Below, piece by piece: positions 52,688 to 59,986 of a stretch of DNA of 64,000 bases. The translations under genes and the position numbers were made by a program. This DNA comes from Brevundimonas lutea (GTDB lineage Bacteria > Pseudomonadota > Alphaproteobacteria > Caulobacterales > Caulobacteraceae), in assembly GCF_003704105.1 (NCBI RefSeq), contig NZ_QUOQ01000007.1, forward strand, positions 62,001-126,000, read 5' to 3'. The notes below the pieces were generated by a model. The model had not been told where the DNA came from. It was given only the letters and a program-made list of their open reading frames with translations, and searched no databases. The number at the start of each line of letters is the position of its first letter. Within the stretch, counting starts at the first letter, position 1.

Positions 52688-53191
52688 TTGACGCGTCGGC
52701 AGGCGACCCGGGCCGATCCGCTGACCCCCGAACAGCGTCGGCGCAACATGTCCGCCATCCGAGGCGCTGATACGAAGCCGGAGATGCTGATCCGTCGTGG
52801 GCTGCATGCCAGCGGTCTTCGCTTTAGACTTCACGATCGGCGTCTGCCCGGCACGCCGGATCTGGTCTTCCGGTCAGCGCGGGCGGTCGTGTTCGTCCAT
52901 GGCTGCTTTTGGCATGGACATGACTGCGATCTTGGCGTCCGACCGCGCACCAACACCGCATTCTGGGAAACAAAGATCAATCTCAACCGCATGCGCGACG
53001 CGCAGGCCGAGGTTGACCTGCTCGCAAAGGGCTGGAGGGTGGCGACGGTCTGGGAGTGTGCTCTGCGAGGCCGTGATCGCAGGCCTGAAGCAAGGATCCT
53101 ACATGACCTCGCTCAGTTCATTCGCATGGACAGCGCAGACCGCCTCGCCATCCGCGGAAACCGTCCGTTCACCCCACACCACCGGGACTGA
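52688..53191 (+). CDS. vsr: Very short patch repair endonuclease Vsr
   Basis: The 167-residue protein has PLTPEQRRRNMSAIRGADTKPE, then GTPDLVFRSARAVVFVHGCF with the catalytic Asp, and WHGHDCDLG with the zinc-binding His/Cys, and NTAFWETKINLNR. Vsr nicks DNA 5' of T/G mismatches produced by deamination of 5-methylcytosine. The start is TTG at 52688, two bases after the methyltransferase stop; the next in-frame ATG at 52748 would cut away the LTPEQR lead, so TTG is preferred. The C-terminal tail is a little longer than E. coli Vsr. Confidence 0.95.
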   Translation: MTRRQATRADPLTPEQRRRNMSAIRGADTKPEMLIRRGLHASGLRFRLHDRRLPGTPDLVFRSARAVVFVHGCFWHGHDCDLGVRPRTNTAFWETKINLNRMRDAQAEVDLLAKGWRVATVWECALRGRDRRPEARILHDLAQFIRMDSADRLAIRGNRPFTPHHRD

Positions 53192-53292
53192 AGTTCTCCC
53201 CAGACGTTAAATAGCGCCTTCCAGGACGTCGCGCGGACCCTTGAGGAACGCTTGGGACCAGTTCGACGCCGTTCCCTCTGAAAGGACACCTG

Positions 53293-54156
53293 ATGCCCAT
53301 CGAGCTGCACGAACGCCTCTCAGAATTCTCCTACGGCTACGGCGTGACCCGCGAGACGGAGCGGCGGCTGCGGGCCGCCGGACTGGAGGTTACGCCCTTC
53401 CTGCCAAGCGTTCTGCATGAGGCTGAGCTTGGCTTCGACGTTGGGTTCAACCGGCCGGGACGACCGCTGCTGCTGCAGTTCAAGCTAGGCCAAGCCATGC
53501 AGCGCTTTCGTCCGGCGCCCAGGCCGCCGCTTGAAGATGGTTTCTGGCGATTCAGGGTCGACACGGCAGAGCCCGACGGTCAGTACGAGCTCCTGCTCAA
53601 GGCTGAACAGGATGGCGCCCAGGTCGTCTACGTCTCCCCAAAATTTCATGATTGGGAAATCTACCTCGGGCACTACGAGGCCAATAGGGTTCTTGCGCAA
53701 TCCCTCATCGTCGCCCCTTCGGCGATCCGAGACGCCCTGGAAGCGACCGGTCAGCCTGACGGCCGTCACCGGATCGTATACGACCGCAGGAGCGCCTACG
53801 CCTGCTCCAAGCCCGCTCCCCTCGAAAGCCTGACTCCCGTCGGCCTTGACGAGACGTTGGTGCGAGAGGTGCGGGAGGGTGGCGAAACTCTGGCCGCCTC
53901 CCTACGGCGCGTCCATGCCGGCTTCGATCGAAGAGACATGATCCGTCGCCCTGATCAGGCGGAGCACAAGCAACGCAGTGAGCGCCTCATGTACGCCATT
54001 CCGTCCGAGTCCGGACGACAGCCCGGGTTGAGAGCGCGCCGGCTGGAACGACTGCGAATACGAGCGCCGAGCGAAGAAGCAGCCTTTGCGCTGGCGGTCG
54101 GCGCGGAAGCCTGGGCGTTGGGAGCTCAGCTGGTCATGGTGAGAGCAAAAAACTGA
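53293..54156 (+). CDS. Predicted nuclease-like protein after vsr
   Basis: The 287-residue protein begins MPIELHERLSEFSYGYGVTR. It contains LHEAELGFDVGFNRPGRP followed by LLLQFKLGQAM. The Glu43-...Asp49-...Gln62-x-Lys64 pattern, with hydrophobic strands between, matches a PD-(D/E)XK fold with Gln in place of the second acid. The rest is unrecognised, with an Arg-rich stretch around 185-250. The AAGGAC ribosome site lies 8 bases before ATG 53293. It lies 101 bp after vsr on the same strand and could be transcribed with it. A restriction role fits the context but is inference. Confidence 0.68.
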   Translation: MPIELHERLSEFSYGYGVTRETERRLRAAGLEVTPFLPSVLHEAELGFDVGFNRPGRPLLLQFKLGQAMQRFRPAPRPPLEDGFWRFRVDTAEPDGQYELLLKAEQDGAQVVYVSPKFHDWEIYLGHYEANRVLAQSLIVAPSAIRDALEATGQPDGRHRIVYDRRSAYACSKPAPLESLTPVGLDETLVREVREGGETLAASLRRVHAGFDRRDMIRRPDQAEHKQRSERLMYAIPSESGRQPGLRARRLERLRIRAPSEEAAFALAVGAEAWALGAQLVMVRAKN

Positions 54157-54747
54157 CCCCTGTCAGGCCAAAGCTACGGCTCGTTTGCCACTTCGTGCAG
54201 CAGGATGGCCGGATGCGCTCTGGCCGAGGGCCCGGCCCGGCCGGACCTGGGCAGCTATCGCAGGTCTTCCTGTTAGTTTCGTGGGTGACCACTTTGAACC
54301 ATTTATTGGACCCTTCTTGGCTGTAACGATGGCGGCCTTGTTCAATTCACGAATGAGATCGCCATCGCTCCGATTTCTGGGGAATGCGGACCCAGCTACT
54401 CCGGCCAGCACAACGTGACGCCGGAGGACCTGGCCGCCCTGACCGAGGCCGCCACCCGCCTCCGCGACCTGGTCGCCGAGGCCTGCCGCGAGCGGATCGA
54501 CAATCTCCGCAAACAGGCTAGGCAATAGCCGTCACACACCAGCAATCTCGCGACGGATCCCGACCGATCACGATCCCGAGAGGCGGGTGTGATTTCAGAC
54601 GGTTTCAGACCGTTTCCGGTGGAAAGACCTGGGCGCCGACGGCGCCGTTTGAACCCGTGTTTCACCGTCCGGAACCGGCCTCGCCCAGCCCTTGCGCCTC
54701 CCAGTTTCCACAGCCCAGCGTGTCTCCACAGCAAAGGGAGACCCGCC
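54157..54747. other. 591-bp gap at the right end of the defence island
   Basis: Several overlapping ORFs can be read here, but none has a ribosome site or known domain. One minus-strand stretch resembles part of a serine recombinase (listed separately). On the plus strand a GTG-initiated ORF at 54415-54528 encodes a 37-residue helical peptide (TPEDLAALTEAATRLRDLVAEA...) ending at TAG; it could be the tail of a decayed gene. The rest holds nothing recognisable. The gap separates defence genes from the mobilisation genes. Confidence 0.5.
54265..54375 (-). pseudogene. Possible serine-recombinase remnant
   Basis: The minus-strand frame reads DLIRELNKAAIVTAKKGPIN followed by GSKWSPTKLTG. This resembles the conserved recombinase-domain segment (IAxxLNxxGIxTxxGxxWxxxxV) of large serine recombinases. 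No catalytic Ser domain or longer similarity surrounds it. If real it is a decayed fragment left by a past mobile element. Confidence 0.25.
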
Positions 54748-55038
54748 ATGACCGACCTCGATATCCTCGCCTCCGACGACGTCCTGCTCAACCGCAAGGA
54801 AGCCTCGCGCGAGCTTCTGAAGATGGGCATCCGCCGATCCCCGGCGACGCTGGCCAAGATCTTCTGCACCCGCTCCGACGGTCCGCCCGTCACCCACCTG
54901 GGGCGCACGCCCTACTATCCGAAGAGCCTGCTCCACGACTGGGCCCGCAGCCGGCTGACCGGCCTTCGCTCGTCGTCGAGTCAGCCACGCCGCGACGGCG
55001 ACTGGCCCTCCCCAAGCGAGAACCGCCCTTCAATCTAA
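54748..55038 (+). CDS. Small helix-turn-helix protein (excisionase/AlpA-like)
   Basis: In this 96-residue protein LLNRKEASRELLKMGIRRSP (with ATLAKIFC following) and PPVTHLGRTPYYPKSLLHDW form a winged helix-turn-helix as in AlpA/excisionase-like proteins, which read a marked key site then a YYPKS wing. AAAGGGAG is 9 bases before ATG 54748; upstream in-frame codons are not family-like. Such proteins are usual in alphaproteobacterial conjugative and integrative elements near the relaxase or replication genes. It is convergent with the relaxase gene (15 bp between stop codons). Confidence 0.78.
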   Translation: MTDLDILASDDVLLNRKEASRELLKMGIRRSPATLAKIFCTRSDGPPVTHLGRTPYYPKSLLHDWARSRLTGLRSSSSQPRRDGDWPSPSENRPSI

Positions 55039-55053
55039 CTTCGGCTTCGGACG

Positions 55054-56994
55054 TCAGAGCTCCAGCCCGTCGCGGCCGGACGCCTGACGTCCGAACCGGA
55101 AGTCGACCTGGCCGCCCAGCATCACCCCGTTCATGGCCTGGCCCCGGCAGGCCTCCAGCGCCGCCCGCCAGGGGGCGAGGGTCACCACCGCCGGGTTCTC
55201 GATGACGGCGAAGGAGACCCGGCCGAACTGGATCTTCTGCAGATAGGTCCCCGTGAACCGCTGTCCCTCGACGGCCAGCCGCACGCTCCGACCGTTGACC
55301 GCGAACCGCGCCAGGTCCTCGATCTCCATGCGCAGCAGCTGGTGGCCCTGCTCCCGCGTCAGCGGGCGACCGAGCTCCGCCGGAATGCCCATCGCCCGCA
55401 ACGCCTCCGCCCGGCGAGGGAGCGCATCCCGGACCAGCTCCCCGAACGGACCCGAGCCCAGGGCCGCCGGATCCTTGCCCAGCTGATCGTCGAGCCAGGT
55501 CTCGGCCCGGGCCGTCACCTGCTGCTCGACGGACCGTCCGTCGAGAACGCTCATCTCGAGCGAAGCGCCGCCATGACGATCCCGCTCCGTCGCGGTGGCC
55601 TTGCCGACGTAATCCGTCGTCACCTCGAACTTTCCGCCGCCCAGAGACCGGCACGCCCCTTCGCGCCCCATGGCCTCCAGCCGCCTCTGATGCCGCTCGA
55701 TGAAGGCCGAAGAGTCCCGCGGCCGCACCGCCCGGTGATCCTCCGGCGACCACACCCCGCCCCGCTCCGAGGCCACCTCGGCGATGGTCAGATCGGAGGG
55801 CCGTGGCGCGACCGGCTTGGCCTTCACCTCGACCACGGCCCGGGCCGGCGTCTGGTCCAGCTCCACCACCGACCGCAGGCTCGGCATCCGCAGATGCCCC
55901 AGCCGTCCATCCTCCATCTCCAGCACCAGGACCTGCGGCCCGTCCGCATGGCTCCCGACCGGCGCCGCCCCCCGATAGAGCCCCACCACGCCCTGGCCCG
56001 GCGCAAGCTCCACCGCCTCCAGCCGCCCGAAATCCGCCAGACCTCCGGAGCTCCGCACCGCCTCGACCGCCGCCGTCTCCCTTCCTTCGCGCTCCCCCAG
56101 CACCTGTAATCGCCAGCGAAGGTCGTCCGGCACGGACCAGCGACCCGCCCGTTCGCGTGTGATCAGCCCTTCGGTCTCCAGATGGACCAGACGCCGGAGC
56201 AGCTGTTCGCGTGACCCTTCCGGCAGATCGGCGAGCCCCAGCTTCCCGTCCCGCGTCACCTCGACCAGGGTCCGGTCCAGCGCCGTGACCCGGTTGGCGG
56301 TAACCCCACGATCGACGTCCCGCTCCAGCCTCGGCCCCAGGAGCTCAGTGGCCAGCTCCTGCGCGCGGTTCCTCAAACCATGGCTGACATAGTCCCGCGA
56401 CATCACCAGGTCTCGTCCGTCGTCCCGGACGCCCCGCATCAGGATATGCAGATGCGGTCGCCCGGTGTCGTAGTGCGCGCCCGCCACCCAATCGACCGAG
56501 GTTCCGAGATCGCGCTCCACCCGCCCCATGAACTCACGGGCGTACGCCTTCAAATCGGGAAGCTCGGCCCCATCCTCCGGGTTCACGATCAGCCGGAAAT
56601 GATGCCGGTCGCCCTCGCAGCGTCCCACGAAGGCCCGGGCGTCCGCCTCATCCGACCCCCGGTCGAAGAACCGCCCCTCGGCCCCGTCCTCCCCCGCGCC
56701 GTCTCTCGCCACGTATCGCACATGGGTCCGCAGAGCCTTCGCCGCCTGCGGGGTCATCCGCACCACCCGCGCCTTGACCATGACCCGCCGCTGACCGCCG
56801 GCGGCGCCCGACGGAGCGCCCCTCAAGCGCCCCGGCCCGCCTTTGCCGGAGAAGTGCCGCGCCCGCTGCCGGGGCGTCATGGCCCGGGTGGCCCGCCCCG
56901 CGAACGTCAGGCCCTTGAGCCAGACCGCCGCCCGCTCGCGACTGGCCATCAGGGTCGCCCTGATCTCGGCCCGGTCCTCGTCGAACTCACCCAC
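55054..56994 (-). CDS. Relaxase/mobilisation nuclease (DUF3363 family)
   Basis: The 646-residue protein has the VirD2-like relaxase part at about 85-240: KAYAREFMGRVERDLGTSVD, then HYDTGRPHLHILMRGVR, where the HxH pair is the metal site, and an earlier GDRHHFRLIVNPED. From about 240 the DUF3363 part continues with TANRVTALDRTLVEV and a long helical and beta region to the end. The start is GTG at 56994 with GGGAGG 7 bases upstream. A relaxase nicks oriT and leads DNA transfer. No VirB-type transfer genes are in the window, so the element may be mobilised by other systems or the genes lie outside. Confidence 0.9.
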   Translation of the reverse strand: MGEFDEDRAEIRATLMASRERAAVWLKGLTFAGRATRAMTPRQRARHFSGKGGPGRLRGAPSGAAGGQRRVMVKARVVRMTPQAAKALRTHVRYVARDGAGEDGAEGRFFDRGSDEADARAFVGRCEGDRHHFRLIVNPEDGAELPDLKAYAREFMGRVERDLGTSVDWVAGAHYDTGRPHLHILMRGVRDDGRDLVMSRDYVSHGLRNRAQELATELLGPRLERDVDRGVTANRVTALDRTLVEVTRDGKLGLADLPEGSREQLLRRLVHLETEGLITRERAGRWSVPDDLRWRLQVLGEREGRETAAVEAVRSSGGLADFGRLEAVELAPGQGVVGLYRGAAPVGSHADGPQVLVLEMEDGRLGHLRMPSLRSVVELDQTPARAVVEVKAKPVAPRPSDLTIAEVASERGGVWSPEDHRAVRPRDSSAFIERHQRRLEAMGREGACRSLGGGKFEVTTDYVGKATATERDRHGGASLEMSVLDGRSVEQQVTARAETWLDDQLGKDPAALGSGPFGELVRDALPRRAEALRAMGIPAELGRPLTREQGHQLLRMEIEDLARFAVNGRSVRLAVEGQRFTGTYLQKIQFGRVSFAVIENPAVVTLAPWRAALEACRGQAMNGVMLGGQVDFRFGRQASGRDGLEL

Positions 56995-57061
56995 GACGTC
57001 GCCTCCCGCGACCCCGGACCCGGCTCTCCTCCGACCCTCACTTCCAGAGATGTACCGGCGA

Positions 57062-57100
57062 GCGATCCTTCAGGGTCGCACAGCCGATTTTATCTTGCCC
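57062..57100 (+). other. Candidate oriT (hairpin plus nic-like site) before the relaxase gene
   Basis: GCGATCC (57062-57068) and GGGTCGC (57073-57079) form a 7-bp stem with one wobble and a TTCA loop. Eighteen bases downstream is ATCTTG|CCC (57092-57100), close to the ATCCTG|C nic core of the IncP/Ti group. It sits 68 bases upstream of the relaxase start on the opposite side, where oriT is usual. Only the layout supports it. Confidence 0.35.
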
Positions 57101-57193
57101 TTCCTCCCTGTCGCTGTGGGGGTGGTTGCCTCTCGATGATTTGGATTCCCATCCGCCGGCCTGACCTACGCCCCTTGCCAGCCTTGTGAGTTA

Positions 57194-57215
57194 GTGTACT
57201 AGTCTACCAGTACAC
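57194..57215. promoter_or_regulatory. Palindromic operator for the GntR-type regulator
   Basis: GTGTACT (57194-57200) and AGTACAC (57209-57215) are perfect inverted repeats with an 8-base centre. YtrA-subfamily GntR repressors bind sites of this shape at their own promoters. The site is 20 bases before the start codon of the gntR gene, so it would block transcription of the whole ABC-exporter operon. Confidence 0.7.
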
Positions 57216-57235
57216 CCATTCACCGGCGAATTGAT

Positions 57236-57640
57236 TTGGCCTTCTCCATCGACCCTGACGATCGGCGGCCCCTGTACCTCCAGATCATGGACGAGGTGCG
57301 GCGAGCGCGCCTGCTCGGCCTGATCGCCCCCGACGAGCCGCTGCCGTCGGTTCGCCAGCTCGCCGTGGATCTGCGGATCAATCCCAACACCGTGGCCCAG
57401 GCTTACCGGGAGCTGGAGCGGGAAGGCGTCGTTCGGGTCCAGCGCGGCCAGGGCACCTTCCTGACGGCCGCCGACGGAGCCGCGCTAGGCGAGGACCAGG
57501 CGCTTCTGGCCCAGGGGGTGGCGCGCCGCGCCTTGGCCGACGCCACCAAGCACGGCCTGACCGCCAAGATGCTCATGGAGGCCATCCGCCAGGCGGATCG
57601 GGCCCCCTCCCCGACACCACACGACGAAGGCCACGATTGA
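57236..57640 (+). CDS. GntR-family (YtrA subfamily) transcriptional regulator
   Basis: The 134-residue protein has an N-terminal winged helix: PLYLQIMDEVRRARLLGLIA, LPSVRQLAVDLRINPNTVAQ and GVVRVQRGQGTFL. The short C-terminal helical tail lacks the larger ligand domain, which defines the YtrA subgroup. The start is TTG at 57236; no ATG precedes the conserved part in frame. It is the first gene of a four-gene operon with the ABC exporter, as YtrA is in Bacillus. The palindrome at 57194-57215 is its likely target. The inducing signal (often wall-active antibiotics) is not visible. Confidence 0.9.
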   Translation: MAFSIDPDDRRPLYLQIMDEVRRARLLGLIAPDEPLPSVRQLAVDLRINPNTVAQAYRELEREGVVRVQRGQGTFLTAADGAALGEDQALLAQGVARRALADATKHGLTAKMLMEAIRQADRAPSPTPHDEGHD

Positions 57641-58578
57641 TGCCGTCCCTTTCCGCAGCCAGGGTCGATCCCGAAGCACCGCCGCTCGCCGTGGCCGCGA
57701 CCGGTGTCGTCCGCCGATTTGGGCGCGCGTCGGCGCTCCGCGACCTCACACTGTCGCTCCCCTCGGGATCCTGTTGCGTCCTGGTCGGGGCGAACGGCGC
57801 GGGCAAGAGCACCTTCCTGCGCGTTCTCCAGGGTATCCAGTCCCGCGACGCCGGCGACCTCCGGGTCCTGGGCCTCGACCCGGCGATCGACGGCGCGCGC
57901 ATCCGGGCCAACACCGGCTATGTGCGCGAGGACACCAACCTCGGACACCGATGGACAACGGTCGGCCGTCTGGTCGATCACCACCGCGCCTATTACCGGG
58001 CCTGGGACGAGGCCTATGCGGCGCTCATCGTCCGCCGTCTGAACATCGACCTGAAACGCCGGGTCGGCCAGCTGTCCAAGGGACAGGCGAGACGCGTCCA
58101 GCTGCTCCTCGCCCTGGCCCATCGCCCCGCGCTGCTCCTGCTGGACGAGCCGACCGACGGTCTCGATCCCGTCATCCGCGACGACGCCCTGGCGCTCCTG
58201 GCCGAACATCTGGCCGATACCGGCTGCGCCACCCTGATCTCCACCCATCTGGTCCACGAGATCAAGGGGCTGGCCGACCGCGTCGCCCTGATCAACGCGG
58301 GACGGGTCTCCACCGAGCAGAGCCTGGACGACCTGCAGGCCTCCCTGCGCGAGTGTCGCGGCCGCCCGCCCAGCGAAGACTGGAGCCCGCCCGCGGATCT
58401 GCAGTCGCAGATTCTCTCGGTCGACCGCCTCGGGCTGGAGCGACGCTGGATCCTGCGCGACGACGCCGGCCGCGGCGTCGAGCGCCTGAGACAATGCGGC
58501 GTGTCGGTCACCGACGTCCGAACCCTGTCCCTCGAACAGACCGTCCTGGTCCTGCTGCGCGCGGAGACACCCCGATGA
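57640..58578 (+). CDS. ABC transporter ATP-binding protein (YtrB-like)
   Basis: The 312-residue protein has Walker A VGANGAGKSTFLRVLQG, a Q-loop region GYVREDTNLG, a signature QLSKGQARRVQLLLAL (variant of LSGGQ), Walker B ALLLLDEPTDGLDP and a switch His in STHLVHEIKGL. The C-terminal 90 residues are a linker domain. The ATG at 57640 overlaps the gntR stop (TGATG). It powers the permease encoded next. With the GntR regulator it resembles ytr-type exporters linked to peptide-antibiotic or envelope stress. Confidence 0.92.
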   Translation: MPSLSAARVDPEAPPLAVAATGVVRRFGRASALRDLTLSLPSGSCCVLVGANGAGKSTFLRVLQGIQSRDAGDLRVLGLDPAIDGARIRANTGYVREDTNLGHRWTTVGRLVDHHRAYYRAWDEAYAALIVRRLNIDLKRRVGQLSKGQARRVQLLLALAHRPALLLLDEPTDGLDPVIRDDALALLAEHLADTGCATLISTHLVHEIKGLADRVALINAGRVSTEQSLDDLQASLRECRGRPPSEDWSPPADLQSQILSVDRLGLERRWILRDDAGRGVERLRQCGVSVTDVRTLSLEQTVLVLLRAETPR

Positions 58579-59414
58579 ACCAAGCCCCCGCCGCTCCCGC
58601 GCTCCTCGCCTCGGCGACCATGGCCCAGTTCAGGCTCCTGGTCGCGGGGCTCAGGCTCGAAGCCGCCCTCGTGGCGGGCTTCATCGTCGTCGTCTCGCTG
58701 ACGATCGCGACCGGCTACATGCAGCCCGATTCGACCCTGGACTTCGCCATCGTCCCGGTCGCCCTGATGTTCGCCGCCGGCTTCGCCCTGCCCTGGACCC
58801 TGTGGAAACAGACCCCCGCCTTCGGCCCAACCCCCTTCGCCGCCATGCCCATCGGGCGGCACGGACACATGATCGCCCGCATGACGGCCGGATGGCTGTG
58901 GGCGATGGCGGCCCTGGCCCTCGTCCTGGCCTGGGTCGGCCTGGTCGCGCTGTCCACGACCGGGGAGATCGTCCTTACGGACGTCCGCCGGCTCGTTTCC
59001 GATCCGTCGGCGGGACCATTGGCGCGCGTCGCGCCCTGGTGGAGCTATGTCACGCCTTTCGCCGCCGTCACGGTCAGCTACGGCCTCGGGACCGCCTGGG
59101 TCCTGGGTCTGCGGCGCCCCGCGGTCTGGCTGATCGGGAGCGTCGTCGCGGCCCTGATCGGCCTCGAGCTCGGCCCCGACGATCTGGTCGCCCGCGCTCT
59201 CCAATGGTTGGGCATCGGCCCCGTCGGTCTGGATCACCTCGTCACCGGCGGGCTGGAGCGGCTCGATGTCGAGCTCACCCTTCCCGACGGCCGCCGCGTC
59301 ATCGCCTGGTCGGGGCTCCCGACATTCCAGGACTGGATCCTCGCCCTGCTGTTCTGGGCCGCCGTGACCTTCTCGGCGGTGACCGTCGCCCTGCTGCGGC
59401 CAAGGGACGTCTGA
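58575..59414 (+). CDS. ABC exporter permease
   Basis: The 279-residue membrane protein with about six hydrophobic segments (VAGFIVVVSLTIATGYM, AIVPVALMFAAGFALPWTLW, GWLWAMAALALVLAWVGLV, PFAAVTVSYGLGTAWVL and others) has a larger extracytoplasmic loop around ELTLPDGRRVIAWSG. It starts at ATG 58575 overlapping the ATPase stop (ATGA). It has no close motif to a named permease family. Its position after a YtrB-like ATPase makes it the transmembrane partner. Confidence 0.8.
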   Translation: MNQAPAAPALLASATMAQFRLLVAGLRLEAALVAGFIVVVSLTIATGYMQPDSTLDFAIVPVALMFAAGFALPWTLWKQTPAFGPTPFAAMPIGRHGHMIARMTAGWLWAMAALALVLAWVGLVALSTTGEIVLTDVRRLVSDPSAGPLARVAPWWSYVTPFAAVTVSYGLGTAWVLGLRRPAVWLIGSVVAALIGLELGPDDLVARALQWLGIGPVGLDHLVTGGLERLDVELTLPDGRRVIAWSGLPTFQDWILALLFWAAVTFSAVTVALLRPRDV

Positions 59415-59416
59415 CC

Positions 59417-59959
59417 ATGAACGCCGTCGAGACGCTCCTCAACAACACCCTGCATAGCCACCTCGCCTGGGCCGGCCCGCTGCTCGGCCTGCTGACCTTC
59501 GGGGAATCGCTGGCCTTCGTCGGCGCCGTCGTCCCGGCGACCGCCGTCATGGTGGTGGCCGGCGGCCTCTGCGCCGGCGGCGTCATCGACCCCGTCTCCA
59601 TCATCTTCTGGTGCCTGATGGGCGCGATCCTGGGTGACGCGCTGTCCTACTGGCTCGGACGCCGTCTCGGCCCCGTCGCCTTTCGGCACCGCTGGCTGCG
59701 CCCCCAGAGGCGGCAGGTCGCCCGCACCCGGCTGTTCTTCAAGACCAGCCGCCTGCCTGTTCTGCTGCTCTACCGGTTCACCGGACCGGTCCGGGCCTTC
59801 GTCCCGCTGATCGCCGGCATGAGCGCCATGACCTCGCGCCGGTTTCAGGCCCTCAACATCATCTCGGCGGTGGTGTGGGTTCCTCTGATGCTGGCGCCCG
59901 GCTACCTCGCCGCGGTCGGTCTGAAGCTTGGCGCGGGCGTGGTTTCTGCTAGCGTTTGA
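59417..59959 (+). CDS. DedA-family membrane protein
   Basis: The 180-residue protein has the DedA/SNARE-associated motifs TFGESLAFVGAVVPATAVMV, GDALSYWLGRRLG, LYRFTGPVRAFVPLIAGMSAM and VWVPLMLAPGYLAAV. These include the conserved Glu and Asp and the PxR motifs. DedA proteins act as flippases of undecaprenyl phosphate or phosphatidylethanolamine and as osmotic/proton-balance factors. It is 2 bases downstream of the permease stop, so it is part of the gntR operon, which links the locus to envelope homeostasis. Length is close to normal (about 200). Confidence 0.9.
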   Translation: MNAVETLLNNTLHSHLAWAGPLLGLLTFGESLAFVGAVVPATAVMVVAGGLCAGGVIDPVSIIFWCLMGAILGDALSYWLGRRLGPVAFRHRWLRPQRRQVARTRLFFKTSRLPVLLLYRFTGPVRAFVPLIAGMSAMTSRRFQALNIISAVVWVPLMLAPGYLAAVGLKLGAGVVSASV

Positions 59960-59986
59960 CTGTCCGAGCGTCCTTCGGGAGCCCCC

